A DNA stretch of 64,000 nucleotides from Eukaryota sp. TZLM1-RC (GCA_040285825.1 JAUPSS010000011.1:372001-436000); one strand, 5' to 3'. Shown: positions 32,372 through 42,837, counted from the stretch's first letter. The notes: a model not told the origin generated them from the letters alone. A program made the numbers and translations.

Positions 32372-32647
32372 TGTTCTAGTAAAAGATACCAACCATTGAA
32401 ATACCAACCATTGAATAAGAGAAATCCTTGTTGGATTTCAATATAATGATAAATTAATTTCTTAACAATGATACTACTAAGCGAATGGCAAAACTATCCA
32501 TGTGTGCAATGTTGAACGCAGTGTAGCTAGTCAATGAATGTGAAGTAAAAGACCCCAGAAATACATGAAACAAAAGTTCAATATTCAAAGAGAAATGTCA
32601 AAAATAAAACTATTTTTAATGAAAGAATATTAATTTATAAACAAAAA

Positions 32648-35314
32648 CTACGAAAAAGTGTCTTCTTCGTCCATTTGAGCGGCAAAAAGATCAATGGCGG
32701 AAAAGAATGGCTTTGGGGGTTCTTTAGATTCTTCATTCAAATCAAGATAATCCTCTGGAGATTCATCATCACTGACCTTTACTGGGGGACCAAAATCTAC
32801 TTGACTTTCAGAGACTTCTTGACTTTCAGAGACTTCTTGATCTGTTTCTTCTGGTATTACCCCCGGAGATTCCCATGTTGAAATTTCCTCTTCGCTGAAA
32901 GAATTTAAAACAGGTTCCTCCCCAATTTGGTCAACCAAGGAAGGCACAAAATGAGAGACACTTCCCCAAGGATCATCATCCACTTGCTCTTTTTCTTCTG
33001 CTTCTTCTGCTTCCTCTGCTTCTGGTTTCTGATCACTAGAACCAAGGTCTTCAGATGATTGTTCAAGAGGAAGAGCATCACCTCTGAAATTCCATTGTTC
33101 AAACTTGTGGTGATCAAAGGGAGGTAACATCTGGAAAATGGCATCTACAGTATGAGGGTCAGCAGTCAATAACGTCAGCCCTTCATAAATCCTAGTAACA
33201 ACCTCAACATTATTATCACATACTGGTACCTTGACTAAAAGCTTTCTCAATACCTTTTCAATTACATCTCCAATGAAAACTTGGTTATCGTTTTTAGAGA
33301 CAAGTTTTTGATTCTGGCAGTGGTGAACAATGTCAAAATCAAGCGATTCTTTTCTTTTGATTTCAACCTCGAATGGGGCCATAAAAGCTTCGGTCAAGTC
33401 TGCCAAATCACCAAGGGACTGAGATGTTGAATTATGAGCTAATGACGTTCCTTTTTGATCTATTGTTGACAATGACTTATCATATACTGCACACTTAATC
33501 AAAGAACTCACAAGCAATGGTAACAATGGATGGGAAAAGTCTTCAAATTGAAAGTTTGGTCTTCTATTTTTAAATGGTAATAACGACACCAAATAAAATA
33601 CAATTAATAACGGTTTAGAAGTCAAATGACAAAACTCACCGAGAACGAAAACAACAATTTTTAAAAAATGATCTGGAATGATTGGAGATTTGATTGAATC
33701 TTGAAGAAACGTCAAACAAATTCTGACCGCCTCTGATTGCAAAGATTCATCATCAACTACAATCTTGATCACGTCATCAGCCATTGAATAGGGAAGACCA
33801 GTTTCCATTTCGACTTCACCTAAAAACTTTGGAAAATCTGTCTGTAACACTGACAATATTGTTTGAAGGAACAAAACCTTATCGTGACAGACAGTGTAAA
33901 GAGCAGCAAAGCAGGTATTACTGATGAAAGATCTATTAGGAAAGGGCAACTCCGTGATTGCTATCAACACGTCATTAAGGGTTTTTTTCGACACATCACG
34001 TGGCACTAACCTAGCCATGCTCAATAAACAACCTGCTGTTAAATGGCGAACTGTGGAATCATTTGAATAAAGCAAATGAAGAATGGCATTTGTGAATTCA
34101 GAGAAAAAAGGATGGAAATTCATCAAAAAGCCATCAGACTTCTCGAGAAAAACGTCACAAACTCTGGTGAAAGTTCTCAAGGCAAGTGATCGAATAGTAT
34201 TTGATTGATCTTGAGTAATCATCAAGGCCAGGTTGTTGACTGCAGTCAGATTACTGCCAACGTCATCATTCAGTGTGGTCAACAAGAATCCACAAGACTC
34301 TATTTGTGAGCAGTAAACCGCTGACCTCCCAGGTTTTCCTCTTGCAGAATTAAGATAAGCTCCTGAATTCAAAAGATTACAGCAATTAATCAATCTCTCC
34401 CTTGAATCATGAGGAACTGAAAGTGAATATTGACTAATAACTAAACTCAGAGTCTTGAAACACAAAGACAAAACCACAGGAAAAGTGACTCCATGGTAGT
34501 AGTAGGAACCTCGTTTGAATAGAAGATCTGTGAAGATGCAGCATGATTGGAATAAACTTGTGGCTTGTTCAGTGGAAAGGTCAATAGTAGAGATCAAAAT
34601 AGACCTGGTCAAGAGAATTCCAGAGAACTCGTGCTTTTCTATCATTTTAATTGCTAATCCAACCAACTCATCAGGGTCAACTATAGAACAATCAGTTTCC
34701 ACAATCCTTGCTAACAGAACTACGGCCTTGATTGGTACTATTGACTCAAACACTGAATCCCTTGACAACTGCTGGTAAGGGGGCAAAGTTGATGAAGATT
34801 TCTTAGAGGAGGAGGGAGGTCGTGTTTGATTAGCAAGTGATAAGGCATGTGGAAGGAGAGATGAACAGGAGAGAGGGGTTAGGAGAGAGGCAGCCGTGGA
34901 GAGGGCGAGAGAAGAGACTGTTGAAGAAGGAAAGGAAACCCTATTAGCCAAAACTTCTGTAAAATAAGAAGCAAGTTGTGGATCATGGGAAAAAAGAAGA
35001 GAAGAAGCGTAGAGACCGATGCGGAGAGAAAGAAGGCTTTCTGGTACCTTGATTAAGTCACTAACCTCTTTAATAACAAACGAAGAGGCTTCATGGCGAC
35101 CAAGGCAGTAGATTACCATTAACTTCAGAACGTACTTTTGACGATCATAAGCAGAGAGGTTTCGTTTCAGAAACTTTCTTCTGATATGGGCTAGTTCCTT
35201 ATCTATCCTTTGTTCAACCAGGGATTTGTCAATTCTGTTGCTTTCGTAAAGATCACGAACAAAGTTGGTTAGCCCGTTGAAGCTAACACCACCAAGACGG
35301 CAAACGGATGGCAT
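32648..35314 (-). CDS. AP-2 complex alpha-adaptin-like large subunit
   Basis: A single exon of 888 residues. The start MPSVCRLGGVSFNGLTNFV followed by EQRIDKELAHIRRKF aligns with alpha-adaptin (MPAVSKGDGMRGLAVFI...RINKELANIRSKF). YDRQKYVLKLMVIYCLG matches the next alpha-adaptin helix pair. The trunk is all HEAT-like helices, including YYYHGVTFPVVLSLCFK, matching the YYFV.APWLSVKLLR region. The trunk ends near residue 740. The remaining roughly 150 residues are an acidic hinge with a DDDPWGS motif, a VSESQ repeat and a final SAIDLFAAQ. No appendage (ear) domain is seen, so the protein is shorter than alpha-adaptins (about 940-980). Alpha-adaptin belongs to the AP-2 clathrin adaptor at the plasma membrane. 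An alpha/gamma-type paralogue remains possible. Confidence 0.8.
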   Translation of the reverse strand: MPSVCRLGGVSFNGLTNFVRDLYESNRIDKSLVEQRIDKELAHIRRKFLKRNLSAYDRQKYVLKLMVIYCLGRHEASSFVIKEVSDLIKVPESLLSLRIGLYASSLLFSHDPQLASYFTEVLANRVSFPSSTVSSLALSTAASLLTPLSCSSLLPHALSLANQTRPPSSSKKSSSTLPPYQQLSRDSVFESIVPIKAVVLLARIVETDCSIVDPDELVGLAIKMIEKHEFSGILLTRSILISTIDLSTEQATSLFQSCCIFTDLLFKRGSYYYHGVTFPVVLSLCFKTLSLVISQYSLSVPHDSRERLINCCNLLNSGAYLNSARGKPGRSAVYCSQIESCGFLLTTLNDDVGSNLTAVNNLALMITQDQSNTIRSLALRTFTRVCDVFLEKSDGFLMNFHPFFSEFTNAILHLLYSNDSTVRHLTAGCLLSMARLVPRDVSKKTLNDVLIAITELPFPNRSFISNTCFAALYTVCHDKVLFLQTILSVLQTDFPKFLGEVEMETGLPYSMADDVIKIVVDDESLQSEAVRICLTFLQDSIKSPIIPDHFLKIVVFVLGEFCHLTSKPLLIVFYLVSLLPFKNRRPNFQFEDFSHPLLPLLVSSLIKCAVYDKSLSTIDQKGTSLAHNSTSQSLGDLADLTEAFMAPFEVEIKRKESLDFDIVHHCQNQKLVSKNDNQVFIGDVIEKVLRKLLVKVPVCDNNVEVVTRIYEGLTLLTADPHTVDAIFQMLPPFDHHKFEQWNFRGDALPLEQSSEDLGSSDQKPEAEEAEEAEEKEQVDDDPWGSVSHFVPSLVDQIGEEPVLNSFSEEEISTWESPGVIPEETDQEVSESQEVSESQVDFGPPVKVSDDESPEDYLDLNEESKEPPKPFFSAIDLFAAQMDEEDTFS

Positions 35315-35469
35315 TTGAAATGGGAAGAGAAGGGATAGTTCGCAAGTTCAAGGGTGATATCGGGTTTGAGGAGACATTGGACAGGGTTTCTTCAGAGAGG
35401 TCGTTGAAACATTGATAATCGTATATCTTGAAAACATTGACGTCTTTGTTTTGCGATGCATAAAGAAAG

Positions 35470-35793
35470 ATGTCTGTGGTTGCGGAGAGCATTGCTTCCG
35501 TGGGCGGAAGACAGATTAGGCATGAATTTGGGAAATGTGAATGGATCATTAAGTGGTCTTCGATGAGTGGGAGCTTTAAGTACAGTTCCTGTTTCCAGGT
35601 TGACAAAACTGTTCCAATTCATGTGTTTGAAATAGAGTGGATAGTGAGGGAGTATTGTTTAAGTGTTTCACTTATCAATAACAGAACCTTTATTATCTTG
35701 CAACGAGATACAACTACACATTTTTACACTCTAAATCATTTGTTATTTTGTAAAACTCTTCTTTCACATTTAGATATTGATTTACTTGTGTGA
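35470..35793 (+). other. Uncertain small gene, divergent from alpha-adaptin
   Basis: A 107-codon plus-strand frame ends with a native-looking C-terminus (ILQRDTTTHFYTLNHLLF). An AATAAA-like signal lies downstream near 35883. An opposing minus-strand frame (35606-35283) is also open but ends inside the alpha-adaptin start in another frame, so both cannot be genes. I recognise no domain in either. An upstream exon for the plus-strand frame may exist but could not be placed. Confidence 0.3.
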
Positions 35794-36430
35794 GAATTAC
35801 TTTGCTCTTTTGTACTATATTAGGCTTATTGAAATAATTTCTAATTCAAAGACTGTGTCTACAGGTTTTTTAAATATTTGTTCAATAAAGATAAATGAAT
35901 GTATTGTAAGTTTTCTAAAAATATAACATTATACTTATTCAACAACAAAAAAGGGGTTTGTTAAAAATGGCAAAACATCGTTAGGCTACAACTACATCAA
36001 CTGTACAAAAGGGTGATTGAAATTCCGTAAGTGAAAAACCTAGATATATTGATGAGAAATCGATCAATGAATGCTTTGCGACACCTTGTTGTTGCAATTC
36101 ATGACGCAGCCCTGAACTGGTTCTTTATTGGGAGATCTTGGGGTCTTGACTGAGCCAAGTACAGAACTCTTACCCAGAATCCCTCACTGCTTCTGCGGTA
36201 GCTATCAATTCAATTCTCTCTGGTTAGAAAACTTTATTGAAATAAGATGATCTAGACTTTAAAAAAATTGAACTCAATTGAACTCAATTAAACTCAATTA
36301 GACCAGAGATTTATGTCGGAAAGAAGAATTGGAAGTTGCATATAGATTCAAATAATGGAAAAAAGGCAAAAAAAGAAAGCAAAAGTAAAAGAGAAATTTG
36401 TGGAAGGAATGAAATCAGAGCAGACTTAGT
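35794..36430. other. No gene; contains a short tandem repeat
   Basis: Nothing recognised apart from the 10-bp tandem repeat at 36268-36300. Confidence 0.4.
36268..36300. repeat. 10-bp tandem repeat (AACTCAATTR)
   Basis: About three consecutive copies of AACTCAATTG or AACTCAATTA. Confidence 0.75.
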
Positions 36431-36537
36431 CATACAAATATGAGTAAGAATGAACCAAGACGTCTAGCAATTGCCAAAATAGTAGAAACATTACAAAGTG
36501 CAACCAACAAGAGAATAAGAAAGCGTATTTCAAGGGC

Positions 36538-36673
36538 TCTTGGAAAAGGATGACTTGGGCAACTATAAAGATAGACAAGTAGTTCCATGGGGTCTAAGGC
36601 AGTGTAATCAATGTAAAACCTTGTGGAATCGAGATACTAATTCTGCTCTAAATACTCTGGTGGTGGTACATCA
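36538..36673 (+). pseudogene. Fanzor C-terminal fragment, family B
   Basis: A 45-codon remnant with VVPWGLRQCNQCK and TLWNRDTNSALNTL. This is the last zinc-ribbon cysteine pair (CNQC) followed by the RuvC-III signature, where the aspartate of NRD is catalytic in intact proteins. It differs from the RDISASRN version of the adjoining fragment and is closer to the NRDxNAxxNI form of many Fanzors. It ends where the next fragment starts, in another frame. Confidence 0.6.
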
Positions 36674-36979
36674 CGTCAAAAAGTGAAAACACCACGTAAG
36701 GTGTTTCTCAAGTTGTTACAATGTTCATTTCCTAATGTGAAGATCGGAGATGAATATATGACATCTGCAAAGGTGAACTGCTGCAAGATGCTACGCCAAA
36801 AGATCTATCGAGAAGTTGATGGTGAAGTTGAAGTTCACAACGCCTATTTCAGTTGTCCAGAATGTAATCAAGTATGGTCTAGAGACATTTCTGCATCACT
36901 AAATCGGCTAGAAATTTCAATTAGTGAGCACTACTATGGAACAAGACCAGAAGAGCTCCAGATACCACAAAGACACTAG
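36655..36979 (+). pseudogene. Fanzor C-terminal fragment, family A
   Basis: From about 36655 the frame reads YSGGGTSRQKVKTPRKVF, then IGDEYMTSAKVNCC, and CPECNQVWSRDISASLN. It contains the RuvC-II glutamate (DEYMTS), both cysteine pairs and the RuvC-III aspartate, and ends in ISEHYYGTRPEELQ. It is a sister of the 2805-3200 remnant, with the same GGG, TSAKVNCC and RDISAS blocks. The upstream RuvC-I part is absent, so it is 5'-truncated or recombined onto the family-B end. Confidence 0.7.
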
Positions 36980-37214
36980 CTTCAAAGCTACGTATTGTTC
37001 TAGAGGAGAAATGGGCTCACTGAGATGGGTGGCCAATTATTCGAGGATTCTAGAACGTCTGTGGACGATCTCACCAAGGATGAAAGTTCTTGGAATAAGT
37101 TTGAATGATGCTTGACGAAAGTATGCATTTCAAATGAAAACCACAGACCAGACTATTTCGGTTCAATCACTTCACGTTTAAGGGGAAGTTATTCTTGAGG
37201 AAATATCTGTCACA

Positions 37215-38977
37215 ATGGGGGAATCCAACAACAAGGTTGAGCATCTACCACTATTTAAGGGTGTGTCCTTCTCCTCTTTACCACAGACACATCATCGACT
37301 GATCACCTCAACCTTTTCCTCCGAAAAATATCTTTATGCTCTACCATCTTTGAAGAACAGACCGGTCACTATGCTGCCCAGGGTGTCCGAGAAAAACATC
37401 GTGCCTTTTCTGACATGATTAACTTTTTGAATGACTCTCGCTCGAGTGCTTACATCTCCCAAGTCATGTCTTACTTCATCAAAATGATCTCCACTAATCT
37501 CTTTCGTACTCTACGAACCTCACAGTCTGTGGATACTGATCCTTTTCAAGACGTGCCCACCAGTGATATGAACTGGAAAACTCGCCAATACCTCTACGAA
37601 CTCCTCCTTCGTTTCGTTCTTCTTCCCGACTTGGATGTGAAGTTTGCAAAAAAATACTTGAACTCATTCTTTGTTGCCAACTTTCTTTTGCTTTTGGACG
37701 TTGATGACATCAGAGAACGTGACTACCTCAAGACCATTCTTCATAGAATTTATGCGCGTTTTATGGGTCACAGGACTTTTATCAGGAAGTCTATTATGCA
37801 TATTTTCCACGAATTCCTTTACCAAAAAGACCGTAAAGGCGGTAAGTATAGAGGAATTTCTGAACTACTGGAAATCTTAGGCTCAATTATCAATGGTTTT
37901 GCTCTTCCTTTGAAATCTGACCACTTGTTCATGCTTTCTCATGTCTTGCTTCCAATGTACAAGTCGTTTCATTTAAATCTTTATCATCATTCTTTAACCT
38001 ACTGCATTATCCAATATGTCGAGAAGGATCCCAATCTGACAGTGAAAGTTGTTCGTAAGCTTCTTAGATGGTGGCCAAAGTTATCCGGGTCCAAACAGAT
38101 TTTGTTTATTGCCACTATTGAAGATATCTTACCTACGCTACCTGTTAGAGATCGGTCAACATGTGTCCCTCAATTGCTTAAAAGGATTGTAGAGGGAGTG
38201 CGGTCATATCACTTTCAAGTTGCCGAAAAGTCGTTATTGTTCCTTGGCTCCCATCATTCAGTCTCCCTTGTCACTGAGCAGTCTTATGACGTTGTCTGTG
38301 CAGTGTTTGATGCTCTCTACTGGTCATCTATGCACCATTGGAACCCCACAATAACATCTTTGGCGACTGATACGCTTCGTCTGTATATGGAGTTGGATCC
38401 TAAAACTTTTGGTGACGGAGCTGCCCATTACAAGAAGAGGAGAAATTTTGAAGCAAAAAGAAGGAAAAAACATGAACAAAATTGGAAATTTATTGAGGAG
38501 TCAGCAAATAATCCAATCAATAATAACGACGATGAACAAGTGTCTAGTTCTGAGAGTGACGTCACTCATGCAGTTTCCAATCAGGAAAATGTCAAGAACT
38601 CACTTAAATGGACAGGTTCGGTCTCAAAGCTTGAGACGTTCAAATCCAAGGCTAGTCCTTTGCTCATCATTCCAGTAGATGATGAAAGTAGAGCTGACGT
38701 GAAGAAAGAAAGGGGGTTTAATGATGTTCCTTCTGATACTAAATCACCCAGTAATGATTCAGAGGCGTCACCAATCAGTGAGTCTAGCTCAAGTGGTTCT
38801 GAAATGGTTTATTATCTCTCGGTAATGAGGTCAAAAAGGTCACGTCATCGTAGTAGAAGTCAATCCGGGTCAAGGAAAAAAGGAAGCAAAGGGAAGCTGA
38901 ATAGGCATCGTTCCATGGAAGACTTGATTTCGTTTATTGAGAGTCAGCCAGAAGAATTGGAAGTTCCTACCCCATGA
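37215..38977 (+). CDS. PP2A regulatory subunit, B56 (B') family
   Basis: Two exons; the intron is only 26 nt (37261-37286, GTGTG...CACAG). Spliced length is about 578 residues. Exon 1 encodes MGESNNKVEHLPLFK. The splice restores the B56 opening LPLFKDTSSTDHLNLFLRK (compare LPPLRDVP...LFIQKL), where the unspliced frame stops. The pseudo-HEAT core is unmistakable: RERDYLKTILHRIYARFMG, then FIRKSIMHIF, then ISELLEILGSIINGFALPLK, then FQVAEKSLLF and HWNPTI. The C-terminal 130 residues are charged and Ser-rich, with an RSKRSRHRSRSQSGSRKKG basic tract that may act as a nuclear signal. B56 subunits direct the PP2A core enzyme to LxxIxE-motif substrates. The start is set by the first Met before the intron. 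Confidence 0.93.
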
Positions 38978-38985
38978 TTTGTGTT

Positions 38986-38997
38986 GGGGGGGGGGGG
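38986..38997 (+). repeat. Poly-G homopolymer
   Basis: Twelve consecutive G residues 9 bp after the B56 stop codon, unusual in this AT-rich DNA. Its length may be prone to sequencing error. Confidence 0.8.
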
Positions 38998-39247
38998 AAG
39001 GGTGCTTGGTTTGTTGCAAAATATTGTTTAGCTTTTTGCATTGTAAATATTTTTCATTTTGGTGTTTATCTGAAATCAACCACCCTAATTAAACAACCAT
39101 TACCAAAAGAAAAAGAACGCAAAAGAAAACTTAATTGTTTAGTTAAAGTCAGGGTTTCTAAAATGCAAGAAAAGAATGTGATATCTGCGAACCCATCATT
39201 GAAGAAGTCAATCTTTGTCGACTGGCATTACTCTGCCTCTTGTTGAA

Positions 39248-39370
39248 ATGAAAGCTTCTCGCTTCACTAGAAAGGAACATGAACAGTCAAAGCAGCAAAA
39301 GCCTTCTAAAAGAAAGCAGACTCCAGATTGGCAACGTCCAGAAATTCGAAATGATGACCCCAAAGAGTAA
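39248..39370 (+). other. Possible small basic protein or last exon
   Basis: 40 codons, highly basic (SRFTRKEHEQSKQQKPSKRKQ), ending RNDDPKE just before the convergent Cys-rich gene. The frame is open a little upstream (STGITLPLVEM), suggesting it may be the last exon of a gene whose first exon lies near 39090-39200, where a Lys-rich frame (KEKERKRKL) is also open. I could not place a splice joining them. Confidence 0.3.
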
Positions 39371-39426
39371 ATAATCATGTCAAAACAGCAAAAATAAACA
39401 CTTTATTTACATTATTTACAACTAAA

Positions 39427-41028
39427 TCAAAAGAAATCGCCTAAATGTACATCATTTAACAACAAGACAAGCTTCTGGAACAACAACTGAACAACTACGG
39501 GAAATGCCTTTGCTAGATCACTCCCCAATACCAAATCAACTACATCAAAAGATATTAAAGCTAGAGAAATGACTCCTACAATAGGAAAGAGAAAACCAGA
39601 TATGAATGGAGTTAACGGACGTAGAGCATTGATCCCAATCATATTGACCAAACTCATGATGGTATTTAAAGTCAAAACTGGAATTTGATTACCACTAAAC
39701 TTTAAAGCGATTGCCAGACTGTCTGTAATGCATCTGACTGCAGTGGAGGAATAGCCTTTGAGAGAAAGTCTTTCGTTGAGCAGTGATAAAGCGTCATCAT
39801 CAACGAAAGACTCAATCTCATTAACCAATTCTTTACTAAACTTTGCTCGTTGATATTTGCAGAGTCGTTCAAGTAATTCATTCTCAATGGCCAAAAGATC
39901 CGTACTATCAGGATCTAAGGAAGCAGCATCTGAATCGTCAGAAGAATTCTGACACTGCCCAAACAGAAGCACTACACAACGTTGTATAGTCTTATAATAA
40001 TTGGGGGTTCCAGTGAAGGGAATGTATTCGTGTGATTCTCGGGTAAGTGACCGCAACCGACTGCAAATCTCGACAGAGAGTTTCCCTTCCTTTTCCATAC
40101 CCATTGCTTCACTTAACCCCAACCCTAGAGCATCAGCAGAAGAGACACGTTGAAAAGGAGTCATTGAGGAAAGCAGTAGATATGGAATTTTAAAATGAGA
40201 AACTTCAGCTAATTGTTGAGGTTCAATGTTGGAATTGATTCTATTCATCAGAATCATTCTTGTCTTTGCAAATTTCCCGGCACTATTGAAATCTAAATCA
40301 TACAAATCTATTCTCCTCAACTCCTCCATACCATCTCTAACACTCTCCCATGATCTTTGCTCGCTACAAGCGAGACAGTTGCCTTTGAACATCCTCAAGC
40401 CCGTGCTCTTTGCTGTTCCTACATCACACGACTTACACCTAGTCGCCAAGGTTCTACAATCTTGACAACGGAGTGAAGATTCCGTAAGACATGTGAATGT
40501 AGATCGAGAATAACATGATGAACAAAACAACTCGACGGTGGGGAGAGAATCGTTCCAAGAAGCAATGGTTTCAGAGCACACTAGACATTGATTCTTTAAC
40601 AAAGTATTCTTCTTGGCCATTGAATTGCATCCTTGGGAAGTGCATAGAATGGTCTGTTGTTGACAGGTGGGATTTGAGCAAAGGAAAATGAGAACTTGGA
40701 GGGCTGAGATTCGATAGAAATGGTGCTCAGAGAGTTCCAGACAGTGTGAACAATATGCTATGCGACTTAATGAATCATGAACATCTTCGGGGTTCTCGAA
40801 GCTTTGTATGAGTCGTTTGTGTTTTAAACAGAGCTCATCATCGTGAGAGGGGTAGCCTCTAGTCATGTTTCTGCAATACAGTAGCCTACAGGGTATTGTG
40901 CGTTGCTGACACTGATCACAGACATAACAAGGTCGACGAATGACATTGAATTCGGTTCTGTAATGGCGGGTATGTTTGAAGCACCATGAACAATGACCTT
41001 GACGTGTTTGTTTTGGGATTCGGAGCAT
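39427..41028 (-). CDS. Cys-rich protein with hydrophobic C-terminus, unknown function
   Basis: 533 residues, intronless. The first 240 residues contain many cysteine pairs spaced like treble-clef or RING-type fingers (CSWC, CYVCDQC, CSHC, CLVC, CSSC, CQDC, CKSC, CLAC). The pattern repeats as a finger ending in a C-terminal pair every 35-40 residues. A soluble middle region (residues about 250-400) follows. The last 100 residues hold two hydrophobic segments (LTPFISGFLFPIVGVISLAL). That hydrophobic end, preceded by NERLSLKGYSS...DSLAIAL, reminds me of bacterial YaaW/DUF3944 proteins, but this is a loose impression. It may be a membrane-attached zinc-finger protein. No confident family. Confidence 0.6.
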   Translation of the reverse strand: MLRIPKQTRQGHCSWCFKHTRHYRTEFNVIRRPCYVCDQCQQRTIPCRLLYCRNMTRGYPSHDDELCLKHKRLIQSFENPEDVHDSLSRIAYCSHCLELSEHHFYRISALQVLIFLCSNPTCQQQTILCTSQGCNSMAKKNTLLKNQCLVCSETIASWNDSLPTVELFCSSCYSRSTFTCLTESSLRCQDCRTLATRCKSCDVGTAKSTGLRMFKGNCLACSEQRSWESVRDGMEELRRIDLYDLDFNSAGKFAKTRMILMNRINSNIEPQQLAEVSHFKIPYLLLSSMTPFQRVSSADALGLGLSEAMGMEKEGKLSVEICSRLRSLTRESHEYIPFTGTPNYYKTIQRCVVLLFGQCQNSSDDSDAASLDPDSTDLLAIENELLERLCKYQRAKFSKELVNEIESFVDDDALSLLNERLSLKGYSSTAVRCITDSLAIALKFSGNQIPVLTLNTIMSLVNMIGINALRPLTPFISGFLFPIVGVISLALISFDVVDLVLGSDLAKAFPVVVQLLFQKLVLLLNDVHLGDFF

Positions 41029-41099
41029 TGTGGTTGCTTATTCTTAGAAAACAGTGGTGTACAAAGAAATAAATAAATCAAATTGCTAATAGTGTAGCG

Positions 41100-41580
41100 A
41101 TATTAATTTGTGGAATTCACGTCGAGGTGATTTAATTGCTCCTTTTGTGGATACCTCTCAAGTTGTTGTTGATTTTACTACAGTTCATCCCTTTGCTTTT
41201 TTCGTGATGATGTTTTAGTTAGTTCTAATGGTCACTTGAACAAAGCTGAGGTCGTAAACGAGACAAATATGCTGCGTTATTAAATGATTTAAATAAGAAC
41301 CTTTACTCGAAGCTTTCGTTTGTTCCTTTTGCCTTCTCAAATTTTTGGCAACATTGGTTAGTCTGCCTGGAATGTTCTCAATGATTTTGATAATTTATGT
41401 CGTTCAAGTGGTAAGAATTTTACAGGGAATTTATGGAAGAAGCTTTCCATTTTTGCTTTGTATAGAAGTGTTCCCAAGTACTTAAATTTAATGATGTCCA
41501 CGCTGTATAAGGATTCATCAAGAGTTGGCGTTGAGAATTTTGTTTCTTTTGTGTTTTAAATTGTTGTTTGCTTCTTCGTA
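41100..41580 (+). mobile_element. LINE-3: third RLE-type non-LTR lineage, fragment
   Basis: Plus-strand remnant of a nuclease domain. RRGDLIAPFVD and VVVDFTTVHP give the R.GD...VDF pair of acidic residues. RDKYAALLNDL gives the K-Y pair, and FVPFAFS follows, all in the order seen in LINE-1 and LINE-4. Frameshifts separate the blocks. Only the C-terminal domain is left. The 3' part is shared with 23035-23245. Confidence 0.7.
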
Positions 41581-41972
41581 GAAAATTAATTAACTATGAT
41601 CACAAATCAAATTGTTAATTGTGTCATTGAGACGTGTTTGAAAAAAACATTAAAAACACTAAAATGACTTGGATCAAGTCAGTTGACTAGACTTGTGGGT
41701 ATTCTCCACTACCAATACAAACATTTGCCATTTTTTGACCTAAAATACATCAGATAGACTTTATTATTAATTTCCTCAATTCAAAGTGTGAAGAATGTAT
41801 CCTTTCTTTCTCACTTAACCTATGAGTAAGCATTAAACCAAACACAATTCCAAGGAAACATTGATTGAAAAACTGTCCAAGAATATACATTGAATTTTAC
41901 AAGACTATACACCAAAAAAACCTTATTAAAACTAAACTACTATAGTATACACAAAACACAAAACAACACCCT

Positions 41973-42837
41973 CTACTTACCATACTTTAGCAATTGCGCT
42001 TTAAGTCTTGCATTCTCGCTTTGAAGATCGTAAAGGCGCTCAGCATAAATATGAGACTCTGTACATTCCAATTCCCTTTTATGTTCAGCTTCCATGTACT
42101 TAATCTTGCCTTCCAGTTCAAATACCTTATTTTTAGCCTTGACCAGCTGAACGTCAAGCTTTTCGCATTCCTGGGTCTTATTTGCCAATTGCTTCCTTAA
42201 ATCTATAATCTGAGAATTCAGCTCCTGTTTCTCCTGGGCTAAGAGAATATCGGCATTACGAAGGCGTTGTTCATAACTTCTTTGCAATTTGGATATACAG
42301 GCATCAGCTTCCAGTGGCGTCATGGTTACAAGTTCCTCACGGAGACGTTTCTCAGCGGGACCATCAGAGTTCTTGTGTCGCCGTTTTTGCGAACGCTCCA
42401 TTAGCTTCCTTTTCCGAGTGCAGAGCAGGCACAGTAGCTGTTCGTCAGGAGTGTCTGGAGAGCGCCTGAATGCAGAGACAGTAGAACACTCAGCACATGG
42501 AAAGGGGTGTCCATACTTTGATTGTTGGTACTCACAATAGAAGCAAATCTCGGATTGAAACACTGACTTACATCCACAATAGCAGCAGGCATGTGGTTTA
42601 CATTGAAAAAGAAGCTGGTTTTCACGGCAGCGGAAACAAAGAGTACTGTCTTTAATGGCAGCCTCACTCTCGGTTTCATGGAAATCAATATGACAGTAAT
42701 CACAGAAAACCCTACGGAGTTTTTTTAAACATTCAAGACAAAGTTGTTCGTCTTTTGAGATCGTCCTGTTGGTGAAAACAGGTTGGAGAAACATACCGGT
42801 CAACCTGTCCAGAAGAACAGTTTCGGCACAAGTACAT
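41973..42837 (-). CDS. FAM76-like: FAM76 family zinc-finger/coiled-coil protein
   Basis: Two exons; the 31-nt intron (42766-42796, GTATG...CAACAG) lies near the N-terminus. Splicing gives a start at 42837 (MYLCRNCSSGQVDRTIS) that matches the FAM76 opening (LYACTKCHQRFPFEALS). The unspliced frame runs on upstream to 43007 but has no such match, so I prefer the spliced start. The spliced protein is about 277 residues. Pairs of cysteines follow through DEQLCLEC, VFCDYCHIDFHE, CFRC, ACCYCGC and CFYCEYQQSKYGHPFPC, then LLCLLCTRKRKLM, exactly the FAM76 order. A basic KKRRHKNS-like linker and a long coiled coil (QRSYEQRL... to LKAQLLKYGK) end the protein. FAM76A/B are nuclear-speckle proteins in animals; their role is poorly known. 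Confidence 0.88.
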
